Virus record (IMG/VR): IMGVR_UViG_3300029908_001993
Span: 1-27,460 of that record
Length of the DNA: 27,460 nucleotides
Strand: one strand, 5' to 3'
DNA from: a virus
Part shown: piece after piece, positions 21,151 through 27,460 of the stretch
Layout of the letters: each line of letters begins with the position of its first letter
Position numbering within the stretch: the stretch's first letter is position 1
Position numbers and translations under genes: made by a program
Notes under the pieces: generated by a model
What the model saw: the letters and a program-made list of their open reading frames with translations, nothing else
The model's database searches: none
Told to the model about the DNA's origin: nothing

Positions 21151-21828
21151 ATGTTAAAAATCTTACAAGAAAGAAATGTAAGGATGATCTGGTCAAAAGA
21201 TGGTAATGAAATTTGGTTTAATGCTAATGACATAGGAGAAGAACTAGGAATAGTCCAAGTTAGTTCTACATTAAGGAATATAGATAAAGAATATAAGAAA
21301 AAATTTAATGAATCTACTATGCAAGCTATGCAAGGTAGAAATTTCAAAGATAAGTTAGCTAATTTTGGAGAAATATTCATTACCGAGGAAGCTGTATACA
21401 ACTTATCGTTTAGAAGCAATAAAGCAGAAGCTAAATTATTTACTAAATGGGTATCTAAGGTATTAAAGCAAATAAGAATTAATGGTTATTATATAGCTAC
21501 TGATAAAGATAATGAGTGGTTAGGAGTAAGAACAGACAGTAAAACTACTAGGAGAGAGTTCACAGATGAGATTCAAGAGTTTGCGCATTATGCAACAGAG
21601 CAGGGAAGCCATAAGCCCCAAATGTATTATATACACTTCACTAAATTAGTAAATGAAAAACTTGGAATACCAAAAGATACTAAGAGAGAAGATTTAAACC
21701 AAAATACATTAATGGATATCATGGCATTAGAAAGAGTTATGTCTATGAGATTACCTAAGCTAATAACTAAAGAAATGCCATATAAAGATGTTTATAAAGA
21801 AATAAAGAAGCTAATAGCTATTATATAG
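21151..21828 (+). CDS. BRO-N domain antirepressor
   Basis: 225 residues. BRO-N domain at 10-115 (DGNEIWFNANDIGEELGI, ITEEAVYNLSFRSNKAEAK, FTKWVSKVLKQIRINGYY). The C-terminal part (YIHFTKLVNEKLGIPKDTKR) is a helical domain seen in other phage antirepressors. GAGGAG lies 10 bases upstream. It is the second antirepressor-type gene in the prophage and follows the noncoding RNA terminator directly. Confidence 0.87.
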   Translation: MLKILQERNVRMIWSKDGNEIWFNANDIGEELGIVQVSSTLRNIDKEYKKKFNESTMQAMQGRNFKDKLANFGEIFITEEAVYNLSFRSNKAEAKLFTKWVSKVLKQIRINGYYIATDKDNEWLGVRTDSKTTRREFTDEIQEFAHYATEQGSHKPQMYYIHFTKLVNEKLGIPKDTKREDLNQNTLMDIMALERVMSMRLPKLITKEMPYKDVYKEIKKLIAII

Positions 21829-21898
21829 TTTTATTTGTAATATTTAGAAGGGATTTACCTACTTTTGTATAATTACTTATATAAGGGGGGAAAATATA

Positions 21899-22582
21899 AT
21901 GGATAATTATCTAAAAATAGCTGCCACAATAGTCACTGTAGCAGGTGTAATAATTGCATATTTTAATGTAGAGCAAGATAAATATGAAGAACTAAAAAAA
22001 GAGTACTTTACCAATGTATTAGAGATTTTTTTTGCTGAGTATGTTAAAAACAATAATATTGATGTAGTTAATAATTTTAATCAAGACTTTACTAATAGAC
22101 CGAAATTTATACCTAGCTATATATACTATTTAATTAGAGAGAATGAGAATGAAAAACTCAAAAAAGTACTGATTATTGATTATATTGAAAGCTATCCATC
22201 GCTGTCGAATAACATAAGTAATACTTTAGATAAATTTATTAGGAGATTTGCTTTTCTAGAATCTATTGTATATATTATTGTAATGTTAATGTGTATACTT
22301 ATGTCATTACAAGGGATATTGGGATGCATAGATTACCTAAAATCGTATTATTTAGATGGTATAAGTGGTACAATGACTTCATTTGGTGTTGAAATGTCGC
22401 CTATTATCTTTTATTCACTATACATAGTATTAGCTATAATTTTTATAGGGATATTAAAATTTACTTTAGATAATGTTATAAACAGTATAGATGAGTATTC
22501 TCTAAAAAGGAAAACAATTCAATCAATAGTAAATAAGAAAGTAAAAAAATATAACAAGAAATATACAAAATATTATATATAA
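21899..22582 (+). CDS. Membrane protein, unknown, candidate exclusion or moron gene
   Basis: 227 residues with an N-terminal hydrophobic segment (about 6-22, IAATIVTVAGVIIAYF), a charged middle and two membrane segments (about 121-141 and 170-190), then a Lys/Tyr-rich tail. AGGGGGG precedes the ATG and it has its own terminator, so it looks like an independent unit between the antirepressor and the packaging genes. The family is not recognised. Membrane proteins in this position are often superinfection-exclusion factors, but nothing here proves it. Confidence 0.65.
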   Translation: MDNYLKIAATIVTVAGVIIAYFNVEQDKYEELKKEYFTNVLEIFFAEYVKNNNIDVVNNFNQDFTNRPKFIPSYIYYLIRENENEKLKKVLIIDYIESYPSLSNNISNTLDKFIRRFAFLESIVYIIVMLMCILMSLQGILGCIDYLKSYYLDGISGTMTSFGVEMSPIIFYSLYIVLAIIFIGILKFTLDNVINSIDEYSLKRKTIQSIVNKKVKKYNKKYTKYYI

Positions 22583-22598
22583 ATTTCAATTTATATAA

Positions 22599-22627
22599 AA
22601 GGGCTCTAGAAACAGGGTTCTTTTTTT
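22599..22627 (+). terminator. Terminator after the membrane protein
   Basis: AAGGGCTCT (22599-22607) pairs with AGGGTTCTT (22614-22622), including three G-T pairs, over a 6-base loop and followed by T5. Confidence 0.75.
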
Positions 22628-22656
22628 ATGCAATAAGACAGAAAGGAGATTTAGTC

Positions 22657-22839
22657 ATGGGACAAAGAAAGAAAATTAAATTAAATATAAAATTCAGCCA
22701 AGGGAAAGTAGTATGTGCTAAGTCTCCAATTGAATGTATGAGCTGCGAAGATATAAGTAAATGTGAAACAATAGATACATATTATTATCCTTTCGAGGGT
22801 GTAAAGGAATGTTTTAAGAATAGTGAGAGGAGTAGATAA
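22657..22839 (+). CDS. Small Cys-containing protein, 60 residues
   Basis: MGQRKKIKLNIKFSQGKVVC, then IECMSCEDISKCE and VKECFKN: five Cys, a probable zinc site. AAAGGAG is upstream. It lies in the small-gene run ahead of the terminase. Function unknown. Confidence 0.6.
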   Translation: MGQRKKIKLNIKFSQGKVVCAKSPIECMSCEDISKCETIDTYYYPFEGVKECFKNSERSR

Positions 22840-22841
22840 CA

Positions 22842-22979
22842 ATGATTAGCTTATCAATAATATCTACAGAAATAATATTGTGTTATCTACTCTATAAGAG
22901 AATAAAAGCAGTACAACTCAATAACCATAAGGAAATAAGAAAGAGCATGAGAAGTTTTACAAAGAAGAAAAGAAAGTAA
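22842..22979 (+). CDS. Small membrane peptide, 45 residues
   Basis: MISLSIISTEIILCYLLYKR is one hydrophobic segment, followed by a strongly basic tail ending KKKRK. GAGAGGAG is upstream and it starts 2 bases after the previous stop. It could be a small membrane effector; unknown. Confidence 0.55.
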   Translation: MISLSIISTEIILCYLLYKRIKAVQLNNHKEIRKSMRSFTKKKRK

Positions 22980-23005
22980 CGATATATAGAAAAGGTGAAG
23001 AAGAT

Positions 23006-23176
23006 ATGGAAAAAATGTTGAGTGATGAACGGATTAAATTTTATCTTAAAAGATTACAAGGAAAAGATAAAAAAGCTAAATTGAAAGCCAAGTCAATATT
23101 TTTAAAAGATATGAAGAGATATGGTCAAGCAAGGATGAATAAATGTAAAAGAATGATTAATGAACTATTTAAGTAA
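23006..23176 (+). CDS. Small basic helical protein, 56 residues
   Basis: MEKMLSDERIKFYLKRLQGK, then KKAKLKAKSIFLKDMKRYGQ; Lys/Arg-rich and helical. AGGTGAAG precedes the ATG. Probably a phage DNA- or RNA-binding helper; no family recognised. Confidence 0.55.
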   Translation: MEKMLSDERIKFYLKRLQGKDKKAKLKAKSIFLKDMKRYGQARMNKCKRMINELFK

Positions 23177-23230
23177 TACATAATACTTTTTAACATTAGA
23201 AGAACATACCGGAGGTGGTGACAATGAGGG

Positions 23231-24133
23231 ATGGCTAGGCAAAGAAGTCCTGCGAGGGACGAAGCGAAGAAATTATATTTAGATTCAAATGGAACAATGA
23301 AATTAGTTGATATAGCAGCTAAGTTAAATTTAAAAGATTCTCAGATTAGGAAGTGGAAATCACAGGATGAATGGGAACGAGAATTAAAAGGAGCGTTACC
23401 AAAAACCAATAGTAACGTTACTAATCAAAAAGTAACTAAAAAGAAGGGTACTAAGGAGCTTATTGCAGATGAAGTTAAAGAGGTATTAGAGAATACTGAA
23501 TTAACTGATAAGCAAAGGCTTTTTTGCGTTATCTATGCTAAGCGTATGAATGCAACAAAAGCATATCAACAAGCATATCATTGCTCTTATGAAACTGCTA
23601 TGGTTGCAGGTCCAAGATTGTTAGGAAATGTTAGGATAAAAGAACAGGTTGATTCATTAACTCAGTTGCAGTTCAATAAGGAAGCTCTTAAAAGAAGTGT
23701 TATTCAAAAATATATTGATATAGCATTTGCTGATATTACTGATTATGTACAATTTGGACAAGATTATTACGTAGTTAAAGATAAAGAAGGTAATCCAAAG
23801 CTAGATGATGAAGGCAATATTGTTACTAAACCTTATAACTATGTAAGGCTTGGAGAAAGTAATCAAGTAGATGGAACTCTTATTAGTGAAATATCAGAAG
23901 GAAAAGATGGAGTTAAGATTAAATTAGCTGATAAGATGAAGGCTTTAGATTTTCTCACAAAACATTGCAATCTATTATCGGATGAAGAGAAGATTAAGCT
24001 TGATATTGAAAACAAGAAACTTCAAAATGCAAAACTAGTAGCTGAAATAGAAAAAGTTAAATCTGAAAACTTAGATGAAGATATAGAATACATTATTGAG
24101 GATGATGCAGATGAAGAAGAGAATAAAACTTAA
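23231..24133 (+). CDS. terS: Terminase small subunit
   Basis: 300 residues. The N-terminus (ARDEAKKLYLDSNGTMKLVD, IAAKLNLKDSQIRKWKSQDE) is the HTH of PBSX-type small terminases. The middle (LTDKQRLFCVIYAKRMNATK, AYQQAY) is the Terminase_2 domain, and an acidic coiled tail follows. It binds the packaging site. The ATG at 23231 overlaps an out-of-frame MRDG reading frame beginning at 23224, which has the better spacing to GGAGGTGGTG, so reinitiation may control its level. It overlaps the large-subunit start. Confidence 0.92.
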   Translation: MARQRSPARDEAKKLYLDSNGTMKLVDIAAKLNLKDSQIRKWKSQDEWERELKGALPKTNSNVTNQKVTKKKGTKELIADEVKEVLENTELTDKQRLFCVIYAKRMNATKAYQQAYHCSYETAMVAGPRLLGNVRIKEQVDSLTQLQFNKEALKRSVIQKYIDIAFADITDYVQFGQDYYVVKDKEGNPKLDDEGNIVTKPYNYVRLGESNQVDGTLISEISEGKDGVKIKLADKMKALDFLTKHCNLLSDEEKIKLDIENKKLQNAKLVAEIEKVKSENLDEDIEYIIEDDADEEENKT

Positions 24134-25487
24134 AAGACCATTTGTAAATCCTAAATATAGATTCATGTTTGAGCCAAGCTATATTCCTTATAAGTACAGT
24201 ATTCTATATGGTGGCACTGGTTCATCAAAGTCATTTAGTCTAATCACTCTATTTGTTGAAATGTGCATTAAGCATTCTACATTTGACATACTTGTAGTTC
24301 GTAAATATGCAACTACATTAAAAGATACGGTTGAAATGCCTGTTACTGATATGATAAGCAAAAGATTCTTAAATAAGCTTAGTGGTAACGGACTGGTTGA
24401 AGGAAGAGACTACACATATAATAGAACTCTTAAACATATAAAGTTTGCTAGTGGCTCTATAATACGTTTCAAAGGGTATGATAATCCTGAAAAGCTTAAA
24501 GGTATTGATAATGTAAATGTACTTTGGATGGAAGAAGCTACAGACTTTACGCAATCTGATCTTGAAGATATTCAAGATAGATTAAGAGCTACACCTCCAA
24601 GTAATCATCCATGGGGCAAAGAATTAAAAATTTTCCTAAGTTTTAATCCTATTTTCAAAACTCATTGGATAAGGACTTACTTCTTTGAAGAATCAATTGA
24701 TATGTCTGATGAAGTTCATAGAGATATTGTTGCTGATCCTGTAACAACATTTGCATTAAAGACTACATGGAGAGATAACCTTTATTACAATGGACAATAT
24801 AAGGATGGAAAACTTAGAGATAAAATGAAAGTTAAAAATCCTCGTAAATATGGTGTACAGTGTAATGGTAATTGGGGTGTACTTGGAGAATTAATCTATG
24901 AAAATTATAAGGTTATTGAATGCAATAAAGACTTAAAGTTCTATGATGATGTTAGTTGTGGTTTAGACTTTGGATTTGAACATAACACAGCATTTCATGA
25001 TATAGGAATTAAGGATGGTGATATTTATGTTATTAGAGAATTATACAAGCCTAAACTAATTGCAAGTGACATAGGCAGTAATCTTAAACGAATGTATCCA
25101 GATAGTTATACCAGTCTTAGAATATATGCTGATAACTCAAGGCCTGAATCAATTGAAGATATGAGACGAGCAGGTTTTCATGGTATAAGAGCATGTACGA
25201 AAGGCCCTAATAGTGTGCTTGAAGGAATTGAGTGGTTACAGGATAGAAATATATACATTGATGAAAGTTGTATAGGTGCTATAAACGAGATAGAGAGTTA
25301 TCAATGGGAAAAGGATAAGAAAACAGGCGAGAGACTTCCTAAACCTATTAAGGTTAATGATGATGCTATGGACTCTATAAGATATGGTACTGAAAGGTTT
25401 AAGAAAAATTCTGAAGTAATAGCTGAAGTAGAAACTACTTCATATGAAGATATAATGGATGCAAGTTATGATGGATATTTTGATTGA
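24111..25487 (+). CDS. terL: Terminase large subunit (PBSX type)
   Basis: 458 residues. Walker A GGTGSSKS (34-41) and Walker B VLWMEEATDF (from about 137) form the packaging motor. The nuclease half has CGLDFGFEHN (Asp286), IYADNSRPESIEDMRRAGF and VNDDAMDSIRYG (about 417). It cuts and pumps phage DNA into the head through the portal. The start was set at 24111 because GAGG lies 9 bases upstream; Met codons at 24102 and 24105 are alternatives. It overlaps the small-subunit gene by 23 bases. Confidence 0.95.
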   Translation: MKKRIKLKRPFVNPKYRFMFEPSYIPYKYSILYGGTGSSKSFSLITLFVEMCIKHSTFDILVVRKYATTLKDTVEMPVTDMISKRFLNKLSGNGLVEGRDYTYNRTLKHIKFASGSIIRFKGYDNPEKLKGIDNVNVLWMEEATDFTQSDLEDIQDRLRATPPSNHPWGKELKIFLSFNPIFKTHWIRTYFFEESIDMSDEVHRDIVADPVTTFALKTTWRDNLYYNGQYKDGKLRDKMKVKNPRKYGVQCNGNWGVLGELIYENYKVIECNKDLKFYDDVSCGLDFGFEHNTAFHDIGIKDGDIYVIRELYKPKLIASDIGSNLKRMYPDSYTSLRIYADNSRPESIEDMRRAGFHGIRACTKGPNSVLEGIEWLQDRNIYIDESCIGAINEIESYQWEKDKKTGERLPKPIKVNDDAMDSIRYGTERFKKNSEVIAEVETTSYEDIMDASYDGYFD

Positions 25488-25501
25488 GAGGAGGTGAAAC
25501 T

Positions 25502-27460
25502 TTGGGATGGGTTAAAAATAGCATAGGTAAAATTACTAGTGTGTTTATGCATCAACTTCCTGATGCTGGAGGTACAAGCAAAGGTGCTACAGATGAAGCA
25601 CTTACGATTAAAACGTCACCTACTATTTGGGAGTATGAAATGTTCCGCTTGGAGTGGGATAGACGTACAGTATTAAGAGAAATAGATTTAATGCTTAAGT
25701 CTGATACAAGGATAAAGAGGGCGAATAAGGTGTTTGCTAGTACTGCAGTTAGAAAAGGCATAACGGTTACGGTTACATCAGAGGTTAGTAGCGAAATAGC
25801 AGAAAAAGCTCAGGATGTTATTAATGAATTAATGCGTGACTGTCAAATTAACGCTAAGATAGGAAGCTGGGCAAGGATACTTCCAAAGGAGGGCGATTTA
25901 TTCTTAAACCCTGTTATAGATTTAAAGCAAAGGAAGATAGTTAATATAAAACGACTTCCAGCTGTTACAATGCAACGTAATGATGATATGACAGGTAATT
26001 TTGAAGATGTAAATAAAGCTTTTCAGCAAATAGACCCTATAAGTCTAGACGTTTTGATGGAATTTCCACTATGGGCAATAAACCATATACGCTGGAATCA
26101 TGAAGAAGGAGATCGTTATGGTGAAAGCCAGTATTTAGCTTGTCGTGGTTACTGGAAGAAGCTTAACATGTCAGAAGAAGACTTAGTAGTTAGAAGACGT
26201 ACAAGAGCAGTTCCAAGAAGGTTGCACAGCATAGGTACTAAAGATAACCCAGGAGATTGGTCAGAGGTTGAAAAGTATAAAAAGAAAAATGGATTAGACA
26301 ATGCTAAGAAAGCTCAAGTTACAACGGATTATTACGGTAATGGATTAACTGATATCAAAGACCTAAATGCTGATGCACAGCTAGATCATATTAAAGATAT
26401 AGAACATTTACAAGAAGTATACATGATAGGTACAAGCGTACCACTTCATATTTTAGGTTTTGGTCAAAATGTTAATCGTGATATTGTAGAAGACCAAAAA
26501 AAACAATTTGAAGAAGACACACAAGAATTGCGTAGTCTACTTGAATATGGTGATTCTTCACCTTATAGTGGATTACGTTTTATTTTCGACTTTGCATTAG
26601 CTTTAGCTGGAATAAACCCTATGATGGTGGATTACAACATTAGGTGGTTTGAAAATGATAATGATACTGCTGATAATAGAGTTGATAGGGTAATAAAATT
26701 AAGGTCTTCACAGCCTGACCCTTTAATAAGTAAGAAATTGGCTTTAACAATAGTATCTAAGGATTTAGGTCTAGAAAATGAATCTTCAATAGAAGCTGAA
26801 TTAAAAGCAATAAAAGAAGAAATGCAGGAAGATAGACAAGAGCAACAAACTGAGGCTGGTGCTTTAAATCCAGAAAAGCCTTCAACTAATCCAATAGATA
26901 GAAGCACAGCAGCAAGCTCTGGTAAGCCTGTAACAGATGAAGTAGTTGCAGATAGTAAAAAAAAAGAAGATTTTTTCCCGTTGCATGGAAAACAGATGGC
27001 TAGAATAGAAAAACTATTCATAAAGGATGTAGTTAACATCCATAAAAAGTCTTATAAGAAAATAAAACCTAAACTAAGTAAATTTATAAGCAAAATTGAA
27101 ACCTTAAGAACTGTATATAATGATGTTAAGAATGAAGATGAACCTACACCTAAGCTTGTAGAACAAACCATGGAAATGATTAGTGCTGCAATTGAAAATG
27201 ATAAAAGAGAATATCAAGATATTCTTTTAACTTATTATAAGAAAACTTCAACAAGTGCTAGGGAGAATGTAGCAAATGAGTCAGATAATATTAATATAAC
27301 TACAGACTTTATAAACCCAGAGGTACAGAAGTACTTCTTAAGAGAAGCAGGAGAAAGAATAGACGGAATATATGAGACTACTATGCAGGAATTACGCAGT
27401 CAATTGTATACCGCTTATACAAATAAGGAAAATGTATCACAGTGGGAAAAGAGAATAGAA
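25502..27460 (+). CDS. Portal protein fused to a MuF-like domain (partial, runs off the window)
   Basis: One open frame of 653 codons from a TTG (GAGGAGGTGA upstream) to the end of the window. The first ~440 residues are a portal of the SPP1-gp6/phage_prot_Gp6 kind (WEYEMFRLEWDRRTVLREID, PKEGDLFLNPVIDLKQRK, GTSVPLHILGFGQNVNRDIV). A low-complexity linker (about 445-490) follows, and from about 603 FINPEVQKYFLREAGERIDG, IYETTMQELR resembles the start of MuF-type minor head proteins. These are usually separate genes. A run of nine A (26957-26965) lies in the linker; slipping by one base in either direction would end translation within about 15 codons, giving a normal-length portal. Confidence 0.85.
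   Translation, partial: MGWVKNSIGKITSVFMHQLPDAGGTSKGATDEALTIKTSPTIWEYEMFRLEWDRRTVLREIDLMLKSDTRIKRANKVFASTAVRKGITVTVTSEVSSEIAEKAQDVINELMRDCQINAKIGSWARILPKEGDLFLNPVIDLKQRKIVNIKRLPAVTMQRNDDMTGNFEDVNKAFQQIDPISLDVLMEFPLWAINHIRWNHEEGDRYGESQYLACRGYWKKLNMSEEDLVVRRRTRAVPRRLHSIGTKDNPGDWSEVEKYKKKNGLDNAKKAQVTTDYYGNGLTDIKDLNADAQLDHIKDIEHLQEVYMIGTSVPLHILGFGQNVNRDIVEDQKKQFEEDTQELRSLLEYGDSSPYSGLRFIFDFALALAGINPMMVDYNIRWFENDNDTADNRVDRVIKLRSSQPDPLISKKLALTIVSKDLGLENESSIEAELKAIKEEMQEDRQEQQTEAGALNPEKPSTNPIDRSTAASSGKPVTDEVVADSKKKEDFFPLHGKQMARIEKLFIKDVVNIHKKSYKKIKPKLSKFISKIETLRTVYNDVKNEDEPTPKLVEQTMEMISAAIENDKREYQDILLTYYKKTSTSARENVANESDNINITTDFINPEVQKYFLREAGERIDGIYETTMQELRSQLYTAYTNKENVSQWEKRIE

Noticed and set aside
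26632-27039. 135-codon minus-strand frame
   Set aside because: Antisense to the portal linker; Ser/Leu-rich from low-complexity sequence.
1-27460. CRISPR array or tRNA genes
   Set aside because: No regularly spaced identical repeats and no tRNA-like cloverleaf were found by reading.

Overview
The window is the left end and early half of an integrated temperate phage in a low-GC Firmicute, almost certainly Clostridium. The support is the very AT-rich codon use, strong AGGAGG-type ribosome sites, and AbrB-, Spo0E- and L,D-transpeptidase-type proteins. The window opens in a host L,D-transpeptidase (YkuD-type) gene that stops being homologous at about base 243. A few bases later a large serine recombinase on the minus strand begins the prophage, so the left attachment site lies around 235-281. 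The right end is not in the window.

Layout. (1) 282-3420, minus strand: lysogeny/integration block with the serine integrase, a small XRE regulator, a coiled-coil protein and a HicA/HicB toxin-antitoxin pair. (2) 3430-4030, plus strand: no intact gene. It holds a LexA-type palindrome and promoter ahead of a 43-codon ORF that is split by a 159-bp MITE-like element with 27-bp terminal inverted repeats and a TAA target duplication. (3) 4040-4794: immunity switch with a short cI-like repressor (minus), operator repeats and a Cro-like XRE protein (plus). (4) 4855-5880: two convergent membrane-anchored coiled-coil proteins. (5) 6010-7465: small early genes including a Spo0E-like and an AbrB-like protein. 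(6) 7508-13397: recombination and replication, with a zinc-hook AAA ATPase, RecT, an MBL-fold hydrolase, a replisome organizer, a MazG-like protein, an HNH-like protein and SSB. (7) 13407-20186: many small accessory genes, a PP-loop (PAPS-reductase-family) protein, an AntA/ORF6C-type antirepressor, RusA and an ArpU/RinA-like late regulator. (8) 20187-21119: a control region with short repeats, a promoter and a terminator, then a Cys-rich ORF and a noncoding stretch of about 550 bases that looks like a large structured RNA ending in a strong terminator. (9) 21151-23176: a BRO-type antirepressor, a membrane protein and small ORFs. (10) 23231-27460: packaging/head module with small and large terminase and a portal that runs in one frame into a MuF-like domain and leaves the window.

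How the genes work together. The repressor, Cro-like protein and two antirepressors set lysogeny. RecT with the ATPase and MBL protein, the replisome organizer, SSB and RusA form the DNA replication and recombination set. The ArpU/RinA-like protein probably turns on the late region starting near 20240. The most notable points are the large RNA, the mobile-element hit in a LexA-controlled ORF facing a repressor that has no self-cleavage domain, the Spo0E/AbrB pair, and the portal-MuF fusion with an A9 slippery tract at the junction. All functions are inferred from sequence reading; no database search was run.
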